Shown piece after piece: positions 27,878-35,985 of a DNA stretch of 64,000 nt. Both the position numbers and the translations under genes were made by a program. The notes beneath the pieces were generated by a model that saw nothing but the letters and a program-made list of their open reading frames with translations, was not told the DNA's origin and searched no databases. The first letter of the stretch is position 1; every line of letters starts with the position of its first letter. The stretch spans positions 25,571 through 89,570 of the forward strand of contig JAFTGH010000054.1 in assembly GCA_017458005.1 (NCBI GenBank). Direction: 5' to 3'. Source of the DNA: Prevotella sp. (lineage in GTDB: Bacteria; Bacteroidota; Bacteroidia; Bacteroidales; Bacteroidaceae).

Positions 27878-29264
27878 GTATACGACCACCTCACGCACCA
27901 TCCTCGCCGACCTCTATACGCCCGTCGGTGTCTATATGCGGTTGCGTGACATCTACCCGCAGAGTGCCTTGATGGAGAGTTCTGACTATCATGACAAAGA
28001 CAACTCCCGCTCATTTATCGGCATCAACCCCATTGCCTCCGTGGCAATCGGTCATGGCGAGGCTATTGTCAACTTCCCCGACGGCAGTCACGAGCAACAC
28101 GCCATCACTGCGAACTATGGTACGGCAGAGGCTATCCATGCACTGATTGACCGTATTCAGGTGGAGGGTGAGTATGCAGACTTCTGTGGGCTCTATGGCT
28201 ACACCTCATTTAATGCCGTGCGCTATTTTGAGAATATCGCCGTGAAAGACGAGACCCAAGAGAAGAACGATGCCCCTGACATGCTATACATCTTATATAA
28301 GGATATCATCGTCTTTGACCATTTCAATAATCAGTTGACGATTGTCAGTCTCTCCGAGAACGCTGACAACTCCGAGATCACCGAGATTCTCCGGGCGATG
28401 AACAAGGCGAACATACAGGCCTATGACTTTCATCCTGTCGGAGAGACGACAAGTCCTTTGACCGACGAGGAGCATAAGGCAAACATCCGCCGTGGCATCA
28501 AGCACTGTCTGCGTGGTGATGTGTTCCAGATCGTGCTCTCCCGACGCTTTATCCAGAAATACGAGGGGGACGACTTCAAACTCTATCGCGCCCTGAGAAG
28601 CATCAATCCCTCACCCTATCTTTTCTATTTCGACTTTGGCGGTTTCCGCATCTTCGGCTCTTCCCCTGAGACGCATTGTCGTATCGAGGGGCATAAAGCC
28701 TATATCGATCCGATTGCCGGAACGACCAAGAGGACTGGTGATGCGGAGAAAGACCGTGAGGGAGCGGAATATCTACGCAAAGACCCCAAGGAGAACGCTG
28801 AGCATGTCATGCTGGTTGACCTTGCTCGCAACGACCTAAGCCGCAACTGCCATGGCGTGAAGGTCGACTTCTACAAGGATCTGCAATACTACTCCCATGT
28901 CATCCACCTCGTATCCCGTGTCTCTGGTGAGTTGGACGAAGGTGCAGACCCTATCAAGGCATTCATCGACACCTTCCCTGCCGGCACGCTGAGCGGTGCC
29001 CCCAAGGTAAGAGCCATGCAACTCATCAGTGAGTATGAGCCACACAACCGCGGTGCCTATGGTGGATGTATCGGTTATATCGGCTTAAACGGAAGCCTCA
29101 ACCAAGCAATCACCATCCGCACTTTCGTGTCTCGCAACAATGAGTTATGGTTCCAGGCTGGTGGTGGTATCGTGGCTAAGAGCGATGAGGAATACGAACT
29201 ACAGGAGGTGAACAACAAACTCGGTGCCTTGCGCCGTGCCATTCTCCTGGCAGAAAACATGTAA
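27864..29264 (+). CDS. trpE: Anthranilate synthase component I
   Basis: 466 aa from ATG at 27864 inside the trpB end; the upstream in-frame Met at 27810 would encode trpB antisense-frame residues only. Chorismate-enzyme motifs are DVFQIVLSRRF, FGSSPETHCRIEG, AGTTKRTGD, VDLARNDLSR and GTLSGAPKVRAM. An LMESSD element near the N-terminus resembles the tryptophan feedback site (LLES). It works with TrpG to make anthranilate. Confidence 0.97.
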   Translation: METFKYTTTSRTILADLYTPVGVYMRLRDIYPQSALMESSDYHDKDNSRSFIGINPIASVAIGHGEAIVNFPDGSHEQHAITANYGTAEAIHALIDRIQVEGEYADFCGLYGYTSFNAVRYFENIAVKDETQEKNDAPDMLYILYKDIIVFDHFNNQLTIVSLSENADNSEITEILRAMNKANIQAYDFHPVGETTSPLTDEEHKANIRRGIKHCLRGDVFQIVLSRRFIQKYEGDDFKLYRALRSINPSPYLFYFDFGGFRIFGSSPETHCRIEGHKAYIDPIAGTTKRTGDAEKDREGAEYLRKDPKENAEHVMLVDLARNDLSRNCHGVKVDFYKDLQYYSHVIHLVSRVSGELDEGADPIKAFIDTFPAGTLSGAPKVRAMQLISEYEPHNRGAYGGCIGYIGLNGSLNQAITIRTFVSRNNELWFQAGGGIVAKSDEEYELQEVNNKLGALRRAILLAENM

Positions 29265-29288
29265 CCCATTAAACCCAATAATCCCATT
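29265..29288. repeat. CCCATT(AAA) simple repeat at the trpE/trpG junction
   Basis: The 24 bases between trpE and trpG consist of CCCATT, AAACCC and AATCCCATT units. Related words recur at the trpD/trpC (30934-30946), trpC/trpF (31732-31743) and trpF/trpA (32351-32382) junctions. Confidence 0.6.
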
Positions 29289-29852
29289 ATGAAAATAGTC
29301 ATCATAGATAACTACGACTCTTTCACCTATAACCTCGCCCATTTGGTGAAAGAATTAGGGGCAGAGGTCACCGTCTACAGGAACGACCAGTTTGAGTTAT
29401 CTCAACTGGAGCCCTTTAGCAAGATTATCCTATCACCAGGACCTGGCATCCCCTCTGAGGCAGGACTACTGCTGGACGTTATCAAAACCTATGCCGGCAA
29501 GAAGCCTATCCTCGGCGTATGCCTCGGTCATCAGGCTATCGGTGAGGTCTTTGGTGGTCAGTTGGAGAACCTCAGTGATGTCTTCCATGGAGTAGCCACA
29601 GAAGGAACCCAGTTGGGCAACGACGAGATTTTCTCTGGACTACCCTCCCGTATCACCATGGGACGCTACCACTCCTGGGTGGTCAGTAAGGAGCACTTCC
29701 CTGACTGTCTCGAAGTGACCGCCGAGAGTGACGAGGGACAGATTATGGCACTCAAGCACAAGACCCTCAACATCCGAGGCATCCAGTTCCACCCCGAGAG
29801 TGTCCTGACTCCCGACGGACGCAAGATGCTCCAGAACTGGCTCTACCTCTAA
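29289..29852 (+). CDS. trpG: Anthranilate synthase component II (glutamine amidotransferase)
   Basis: 187 aa class I glutamine amidotransferase. The triad is visible: Cys in GVCLGHQAIG, and His and Glu in QFHPESVLTP. The oxyanion region is SPGPGIPSEAG. It supplies ammonia to TrpE. It may also serve folate synthesis (PabA), but the operon places it in tryptophan synthesis. Confidence 0.97.
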   Translation: MKIVIIDNYDSFTYNLAHLVKELGAEVTVYRNDQFELSQLEPFSKIILSPGPGIPSEAGLLLDVIKTYAGKKPILGVCLGHQAIGEVFGGQLENLSDVFHGVATEGTQLGNDEIFSGLPSRITMGRYHSWVVSKEHFPDCLEVTAESDEGQIMALKHKTLNIRGIQFHPESVLTPDGRKMLQNWLYL

Positions 29853-29854
29853 TC

Positions 29855-29906
29855 GTATATCGCTATATCGCAATATCGTTATATCGCAACATCGCTATAT
29901 CGCAAC
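29855..29906. repeat. Short tandem repeat (TATATCGCAA-type) between trpG and trpD
   Basis: About six imperfect 9-base units of ATATCGCTA/ATATCGCAA/ATATCGTTA fill the intercistronic space. The spacing is regular and the copies are nearly identical, so slippage or recent expansion is likely. Confidence 0.8.
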
Positions 29907-29920
29907 AAAAATAATTAAAT

Positions 29921-30931
29921 ATGAAACAGACAATGAAAGACATCCTCAATAGGATGCTCAACCACGAGGAACTCTCTCGTGAGGAAATGAAGAACATTCT
30001 GATTGGTATCACACAAAGTGAGTACCCCACCGAACAAATCACCGCCCTCTTGACGGCACTGCAGATGCGTGGTGTGACTGTTGACGAACTGCTCGGTTTC
30101 CGTGACGGAATCTTAGAGACGGGTGTCCCCGCCATCCTCAACGCCGACCGCTATATCGACGTGGTAGGTACGGGAGGCGACCGCAAGAACACGTTTAATA
30201 TCTCCACCACCTCTTGTTTCGTCATTGCAGGTGCAGGCTATAAGGTTGCCAAGCATGGTAACTATGCGGCAACCTCCGTATCGGGTGCCTCTAATGTCAT
30301 CCAACACCATGGCATCAAATTCACTGACGACATCGACAAACTGAACCGTAGTCTTGATGAGGCAGGAATTGTCTATCTCCATGCCCAACTCTTCGCCAAG
30401 GCGATGAAGTTCGTCGGTCCTATCCGTAAGGCACTGCAGTTCCCCACGATATTTAATTTACTAGGTCCGCTAGTCAATCCTAGTCAACCACAATGTCAGT
30501 TGTTAGGTGTTGCCAACCTCGACCAGATGCGCTTATATAATAATGTGTATCAGAAGATAGGTATCGACTATGGCATCGTGAACTCTATCGACGGTTATGA
30601 TGAGATCTCGCTGACCAGCGACTTCAAGGTAACGACCAACACTTACGAGCGCATTTTCAAACCACAGGACTTAGGCTTCGATATCGCCAAGCCAGAGGAA
30701 GTGGTGGGAGGTGCCACCGAGGAAGAGGCTGCCGCAATCTTCGATGCTGTATTGGAGAACCGCGCCCTTCCTGCCCAGAAGAATATCGTCCTTGCCAATG
30801 CCGCTTTTGGTATTCAGGTGTTGGAGAAAGGACAGAAATCTATCGAGGAGTGTATTGAGACAGCACGTGAGTCTATCGACAGCGGTAAGGCACTCGCTAC
30901 CTTCAAGAAGTTCGCCGAGTTAAATTCATAA
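29921..30931 (+). CDS. trpD: Anthranilate phosphoribosyltransferase
   Basis: 336 aa. The glycine-rich PRPP loop is GTGGDRKNTFNIST, with KHGNYAATSVSGASN and the GPLVNPSQP segment. It joins anthranilate to PRPP. It is separate from TrpG, unlike the enteric fusion. Confidence 0.97.
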   Translation: MKQTMKDILNRMLNHEELSREEMKNILIGITQSEYPTEQITALLTALQMRGVTVDELLGFRDGILETGVPAILNADRYIDVVGTGGDRKNTFNISTTSCFVIAGAGYKVAKHGNYAATSVSGASNVIQHHGIKFTDDIDKLNRSLDEAGIVYLHAQLFAKAMKFVGPIRKALQFPTIFNLLGPLVNPSQPQCQLLGVANLDQMRLYNNVYQKIGIDYGIVNSIDGYDEISLTSDFKVTTNTYERIFKPQDLGFDIAKPEEVVGGATEEEAAAIFDAVLENRALPAQKNIVLANAAFGIQVLEKGQKSIEECIETARESIDSGKALATFKKFAELNS

Positions 30932-30946
30932 CCACCCATTAGCCCC

Positions 30947-31747
30947 ATGGACATCCTACAAGAAATCGTAGCCCACAAGCGCGTAGAGGTGGAACGCTTC
31001 AAGCAACAACTCTCCGAAAGGGACCTCCACCGTCGAGTAGAGGCAATCCTCGACTTCAGCGTACCCTCCATGTCGAAGGCGTTGACAGAATCAGCGTCGG
31101 GCATCATCGCCGAGTTCAAGCGCCGCTCTCCTTCCAAAGGATGGATCAAAGAAGAGGGAAAGGCAGAGGAGATTCCCCTCTCCTATCAAAACAATGGTGC
31201 TACGGCACTCTCCATTCTCACAGACGAGAAATATTTTGGAGGTAAGGATGAGTTCATCCGCACGGCACGCCATGCAGGAGTACAAATACCCATCCTCTAT
31301 AAGAACTTCATCATTGATGAGTACCAACTCTTCCAGGCACGTCTCTGCGGAGCATCAGCAGCATTGCTGATTGCCGCCGACCTTACAAAGAAGGAGTGTC
31401 AGTCTCTCCTCCAGACCGCCCATGAACTGGGGTTGGAAGTCTTATTGGAGATGCACGGTGAGGAGGAACTGGAGTATGCCGAACTGGAACCCGACATGTG
31501 TGGTATCAACAACCGTAACCTCGGCTCTTTCATCACGGATGTCAACAATAGTTACCGACTTGCCGAACTCCTCCCGAGAGAAGCCGTCAAGGTCAGCGAG
31601 AGCGGTATCTCCAATCCTACCACGGTCCGTGAGTTGCGGGAGGCAGGCTTCCGTGGATTCCTGATTGGCGAGACTTTCATGAAGACTCCAGACCCTGGCA
31701 AGGCTCTAAGTGATTTCATCACTCAAATCCGCCCATCAAACCCATGA
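30947..31747 (+). CDS. trpC: Indole-3-glycerol-phosphate synthase
   Basis: 266 aa TIM barrel. It has the catalytic IIAEFKRRSPSKG, ILTDEKYFGG, YKNFIID, LLEMH and GINNRNLGSF segments. It closes the pyrrole ring. It is not fused to TrpF; instead the two genes overlap by ATGA at 31744-31747. The last codons (RPSNP) lie in a CCCAT-type repeat. Confidence 0.97.
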   Translation: MDILQEIVAHKRVEVERFKQQLSERDLHRRVEAILDFSVPSMSKALTESASGIIAEFKRRSPSKGWIKEEGKAEEIPLSYQNNGATALSILTDEKYFGGKDEFIRTARHAGVQIPILYKNFIIDEYQLFQARLCGASAALLIAADLTKKECQSLLQTAHELGLEVLLEMHGEEELEYAELEPDMCGINNRNLGSFITDVNNSYRLAELLPREAVKVSESGISNPTTVRELREAGFRGFLIGETFMKTPDPGKALSDFITQIRPSNP

Positions 31748-32382
31748 TTATCAAGGTCTGTGGTATGCGCGACCCTGAGAACATACGCGCAGTCAGTGAA
31801 CTCGACATCCAGTGGCTCGGAATGATCTTCTGGGAAAAATCCAGTCGCAATGTCAGTAAGAAGCCTTCTTACCTTCCCACCAAGCAGAAGCGTGTCGGTG
31901 TCTTCGTGGATGCCACGATTGAGGAAGTGATGGGAAAGGTACAGGAATACACCCTTGACATCATCCAACTGCATGGCAAGGAAAGCCCCGCCTACATCCA
32001 GACGCTCCGTCCCCTATGCGGCGACCGTGTCGCCGCCATCATCAAGGCACTGAACATCGCCACCAAAGAGGACTTGGAGCAAACGAAGCCGTACATGGAT
32101 GTCGTCGACTATTTCCTCTTCGATACTAAGGCGAAGATGGTAGGTGGCAACGGCACGAAATTCGACTGGTCGGTACTCACGGAATACAAAGGCACTACCC
32201 CCTTTATCCTCAGTGGCGGCATTGGACCTGATGACGCTGACAAAGTGAAGGCATTCCACCACCCGCAGTTAGCAGGTATCGACCTCAACTCCCGCTTCGA
32301 GACTGCCCCTGCCCACAAGGATGTCAACGCCCTCCGAGACTTCCTCTCCTCATTAGCCCCACTAAACCCATTAAACCCATAA
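31744..32382 (+). CDS. trpF: Phosphoribosylanthranilate isomerase
   Basis: 212 aa. Family motifs are IKVCGMRDPEN with the catalytic Cys, GMIFWEKSSR, VGVFVD, IQLHGKE, FDTK and LSGGIGPDD, then GIDLNSRFE. The C-terminal tail APLNPLNP is encoded by the intercistronic CCCATTAAA repeat and is probably not part of the fold. Confidence 0.97.
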   Translation: MIIKVCGMRDPENIRAVSELDIQWLGMIFWEKSSRNVSKKPSYLPTKQKRVGVFVDATIEEVMGKVQEYTLDIIQLHGKESPAYIQTLRPLCGDRVAAIIKALNIATKEDLEQTKPYMDVVDYFLFDTKAKMVGGNGTKFDWSVLTEYKGTTPFILSGGIGPDDADKVKAFHHPQLAGIDLNSRFETAPAHKDVNALRDFLSSLAPLNPLNP

Positions 32383-32387
32383 TAATA

Positions 32388-33164
32388 ATGAACAAGATCA
32401 ATAAACTCTTCTCAGAGAACAAAGACAAGAAATTACTTAGTCTCTATTTCTGTGCCGGTTGCCCTACCCTCGAAGGCACTGCCGATGTGATTAAGACCTT
32501 AGAGCGTCGTGGCATATCGATGATCGAGGTCGGCATTCCCTTCAGCGACCCGATGGCGGATGGTCCAGTCATTCAAGATGCCGCCACAACAGCCTTGAAG
32601 AACGGCATGAGCCTCCGTAAACTCTTTGCCCAACTGAAGGACATCAAGGAAGAGGTGAGTATTCCTTTAGTCCTGATGGGCTATCTGAATCCCATCATGC
32701 AGTATGGCATCGAAGCCTTCTGCCAGAGTTGTGTGGATAGTGGCGTGAGTGGTGTGATTATCCCCGACCTTCCGTTTAAGGACTATCAGGAGATCGTGAA
32801 ACCTGTTGCCGACCGCTATGACATCCGTGTGATTATGCTTATCACGCCAGAGACCTCAGAGGAGCGCATCCGCTTCATCGACGAGCATACTGACGGCTTT
32901 ATCTATATGGTATCCTCTGCCGCTATCACTGGCGCACAGAAGAGTTTCGACGAGGCGAAACAGGAGTATTTCCGTCGTATCAACGCCATGCAACTGCGCA
33001 ATCCACGTATGATAGGTTTCGGTATCTCCAACAAGCAGACACTGGAGGCGGCACAACAGAATGCCGCTGGTGCCATCATCGGATCGAAATTCGTCACCCT
33101 GCTCAGTGAGAGCAAAGATGCCGACGAGGCATTAGATAAGTTGTTCGATGCCCTAGCACAATGA
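32388..33164 (+). CDS. trpA: Tryptophan synthase alpha chain
   Basis: 258 aa. Signature MIEVGIPFSDPMADGPVIQ contains the catalytic Glu; the Asp loop IIPDLPFKDY and the phosphate-binding GFGISN and GAIIGSKFV follow. It releases indole from indole-3-glycerol phosphate for TrpB. It is the last gene of the operon, followed by a terminator. Confidence 0.97.
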   Translation: MNKINKLFSENKDKKLLSLYFCAGCPTLEGTADVIKTLERRGISMIEVGIPFSDPMADGPVIQDAATTALKNGMSLRKLFAQLKDIKEEVSIPLVLMGYLNPIMQYGIEAFCQSCVDSGVSGVIIPDLPFKDYQEIVKPVADRYDIRVIMLITPETSEERIRFIDEHTDGFIYMVSSAAITGAQKSFDEAKQEYFRRINAMQLRNPRMIGFGISNKQTLEAAQQNAAGAIIGSKFVTLLSESKDADEALDKLFDALAQ

Positions 33165-33187
33165 ACTTTATCTATAAATAATGTAAA

Positions 33188-33215
33188 AGAAGAGCGGTCA
33201 TTCGCTCTTTTTTTG
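33188..33215 (+). terminator. trp operon terminator
   Basis: Stem AGAGCG (33191-33196) with CGCTCT (33203-33208), extended by A-T and G-U pairs, then a run of seven Ts. It abuts the next promoter. Confidence 0.85.
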
Positions 33216-33223
33216 TACCTTTG
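33216..33223 (+). promoter_or_regulatory. -7 box of the pectinase gene
   Basis: TACCTTTG 29 bases before the start at 33252. No good TTTG lies at the normal distance because the trp terminator occupies that space, which suggests an activator-dependent promoter. Confidence 0.45.
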
Positions 33224-33251
33224 TCCCCCGAAAACTACTAAAACAAAAGAT

Positions 33252-35933
33252 ATGAAGAGATTATTTTCGTTGCTGATGTTGTGTCTCATCGTTTTCTCGG
33301 TACAGGCAAAGGGCTGGGACGAGCAGCAGTACAAGCAGATTGAGCAAAGCATCCGTGTACCGCAGTTTGCGGATAAAGTGTATAACATCACAAAATATGG
33401 TGCCAAGCCTGACGCTGCGGCGGCAAAGAACCAAAAGGCTATCCAGAAGACTATCGACCAATGCTCCAAGAAGGGAGGCGGTAAGGTCGTCGTGCCTGCA
33501 GGCACCCGTTTCCTGACAGGAGCCATTCAACTCAAGAGCGGTGTCAACCTCGTTATTGAGGAAGGTGCTGTCTTACAGTTCGTCTTCGACACCACACTCT
33601 ACCCTATCGTCGAGACCTCTTGGGAGGGACTGGAGTGCTTCAACCTCTCCCCATGTGTCTATGCCTTCAAGGCGAAGGACATTGCCATCACTGGTAAAGG
33701 CACCATTGACGGCGGTGGCAGCAACGAGACTTGGTGGCCCTGGTGCGGCAACAAGCGTTTCGGCATGAAGGAGGGCGACACCGTCCACCAGTGGAACGGC
33801 AGCCGTGCCCGCCTGTTGAAGGATGGGGAAGACGGTATTCCGATGTATGACGAGAAGGGCAACAGAAATCCTGAGCGTGTCTTCACCGATAAAGACGGGC
33901 TGCGTCCCCAACTGGTGAATTTCAACAAGTGCGAGGGTATCCTGATGGAGGATGTCACCCTGCTGCGCTCTCCGTTCTGGGTCATCCATCCCCTCCATTC
34001 AACAGATATCACCGTACGCCGTGTGAAGATGATCAACGACGGTCCTAACGGAGACGGTTGCGACCCTGAGTGTTGCGACCGTGTACTGATAGAGGACTGT
34101 TTCTTCAACACTGGTGACGACTGTATCGCCATCAAGAGTGGTCGTAACCGTGACGGACGTGAGCGTAACATGCCCAGCAAGAACATCATCATCCGTAACT
34201 GTGAGATGAAGAACGGTCACGGTGGTGTGGTTATCGGCTCAGAGATCAGTGGCGGCTGCCAGAATGTCTATGCCGAGAACTGTGTGATGGACTCTCCCAA
34301 CCTCGACCGTGTATTGCGTATCAAGACGAACAGTTGCCGTGGTGGTGTGATAGAGAACATCAACGTACGTAACATCACCGTCGGACAGTGTGGCGAGGCA
34401 GTGCTCAAGATCAACACCGACTATGAGCCGAAGGAGGTCTGCTGTCGTGGCTACTACCCCACGGTGCGCAATGTCACGATGGAGAATGTCACCTGCCAGA
34501 AGTCTAAGTATGGCGTGATGATCGTGGGCTACGAGGATCCTCAACTTGCCTATACGGTCAATAATATCACGGTACGCAACTGCCAGTTCGATGGTGTCTA
34601 TAACAAGCCCGTCCACCAGATTGGTCTTGCCCAGGACATCACCTACGAGAATCTCATGATTAACGGGTCGTTGGTACTTCAGGAGATGCCCTATAAGCAC
34701 TACTCAGAGTGGCTCACCTACTCGGAGATGAAGCGCGTGCCGGAGTCATACATGCTCGACTTCGCCACCAAGCCCAAATGGAGTTACGTCATGGGTATCG
34801 AACTGGAAGGCATGCTCGACACCTACCTGCGTTATGGTGGTGACGATATCCTGAAATATTGTAAGATGTATACCGACAAGATGATTGACCAGCAAGGCAA
34901 CATCACAGGCTATAACATCCTTGACTATAACCTCGACAATATCCGTACAGGACACTTCGTCACCCGCATGTACCAGAAATGGCCTGAGCCGAAGAACCTG
35001 CTAGCCATGCAACTCATGATGAAACAGTTGCAAGACCAGCCACGCACCATTGCCGATAAGGTGTTCTGGCACAAGGCGATCTACGCCTATCAGGTGTGGC
35101 TCGACGGTATCTTCATGGGACTACCCTTCCGTGTACTGACAGCACCGATTACGGAAAAAGTAAAAGGGTTAAAAGGTAAAAAAGTAAAAAACGATCCCGT
35201 CACGGCAATCTACGACGATGCTGTCAACCAGTTGAAGATCACCTACCAACGCACTCTCGATCCTAAGACGGGACTCAACCGCCATGCCTATGACGAGACA
35301 CGCAACACGTTCTGGGCTGATAAGGAGACGGGACTCTCCCAGCATTGTTGGGGACGTGCCCAAGGCTGGTATACCATGGCACTCATCGAAGTGCTTGACG
35401 CACTGCCCGAGGACTATGCCCGCCGCTCAGAGGTTATCGACCTGCTGGTGAAGGACTTAGACGCTATCCTCAAGTGGCAGGACGGGAAGAGCGGTGTGTG
35501 GTATCAGGTGATGGACAGTCCTGACCGACAGGGCAACTACTTGGAAAGCACCTGCTCCGCCATGTTCACCTATGCCCTGCTGAAGGCTTACCGTAAAGGA
35601 TATGTCGACGGCAAATACCGTGACGCAGGCATCAAAGCATACAAGGGAATGATCCAGAACTTCATCAAGATACATCCTGACAAGACGATTTCCCTGACCA
35701 ACTGCTGCTCTGTAGCAGGACTTGGTCCTGCCGCTACTCCAGAGGTAGAGGCTGCCATGAAGAAGGTGAACCCCAAGGGAACGGTCAAAGAGAACAGAAA
35801 GCGTGACGGCAGTTACGACTACTATCTCAGTGAGCCCATCCGTGACAACGACGCCAAGGGTGTAGGTCCCTTCATCTGGGCTTCCCTGGAGATGGAGATG
35901 CTGGGATATACTACGGAGAATATAGAAAGGTAA
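33252..35933 (+). CDS. GH28 polygalacturonase - GH105 unsaturated galacturonyl hydrolase fusion
   Basis: 893 aa from ATG at 33252, with a signal peptide ending near VQA-KGWD. Residues ~30-480 are a GH28 right-handed beta-helix with YGAKPDA, NGDGCDPECC, GDDCIAIKSG, GHGGVVIGSE and RIKT, covering the catalytic Asp/His positions. Residues ~515-885 are a GH105 alpha/alpha barrel (HKAIYAYQVWLDGIFMG, CWGRAQGWYTMAL, ESTCSAMF). The pair would cut pectin backbone and then remove the unsaturated end sugar. A low-complexity loop of about 13 residues (634-647) is encoded by GTAAAA repeats. Confidence 0.93.
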   Translation: MKRLFSLLMLCLIVFSVQAKGWDEQQYKQIEQSIRVPQFADKVYNITKYGAKPDAAAAKNQKAIQKTIDQCSKKGGGKVVVPAGTRFLTGAIQLKSGVNLVIEEGAVLQFVFDTTLYPIVETSWEGLECFNLSPCVYAFKAKDIAITGKGTIDGGGSNETWWPWCGNKRFGMKEGDTVHQWNGSRARLLKDGEDGIPMYDEKGNRNPERVFTDKDGLRPQLVNFNKCEGILMEDVTLLRSPFWVIHPLHSTDITVRRVKMINDGPNGDGCDPECCDRVLIEDCFFNTGDDCIAIKSGRNRDGRERNMPSKNIIIRNCEMKNGHGGVVIGSEISGGCQNVYAENCVMDSPNLDRVLRIKTNSCRGGVIENINVRNITVGQCGEAVLKINTDYEPKEVCCRGYYPTVRNVTMENVTCQKSKYGVMIVGYEDPQLAYTVNNITVRNCQFDGVYNKPVHQIGLAQDITYENLMINGSLVLQEMPYKHYSEWLTYSEMKRVPESYMLDFATKPKWSYVMGIELEGMLDTYLRYGGDDILKYCKMYTDKMIDQQGNITGYNILDYNLDNIRTGHFVTRMYQKWPEPKNLLAMQLMMKQLQDQPRTIADKVFWHKAIYAYQVWLDGIFMGLPFRVLTAPITEKVKGLKGKKVKNDPVTAIYDDAVNQLKITYQRTLDPKTGLNRHAYDETRNTFWADKETGLSQHCWGRAQGWYTMALIEVLDALPEDYARRSEVIDLLVKDLDAILKWQDGKSGVWYQVMDSPDRQGNYLESTCSAMFTYALLKAYRKGYVDGKYRDAGIKAYKGMIQNFIKIHPDKTISLTNCCSVAGLGPAATPEVEAAMKKVNPKGTVKENRKRDGSYDYYLSEPIRDNDAKGVGPFIWASLEMEMLGYTTENIER
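35153..35190. repeat. GTAAAAAG-type repeat inside the GH105 coding region
   Basis: The stretch is built from GTAAAA/GGTTAAAA/GGTAAAA units and is translated in frame as EKVKGLKGKKVKN. The same words form the array at 35929-35983. Confidence 0.8.
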
Positions 35934-35983
35934 AAAAGTAAAAAGGTAAAAAAGTAAAAAGGTAAAAAGGTAAAAAAGAAAAG
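35929..35983. repeat. GTAAAAAG tandem repeat spanning the GH28-GH105 stop codon
   Basis: Seven or so units of GTAAAAA(A/G)G run from the last codons of the fusion gene, supply its TAA stop, and fill the whole gap to the PL1 gene. Confidence 0.85.
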
Positions 35984-35985
35984 AT

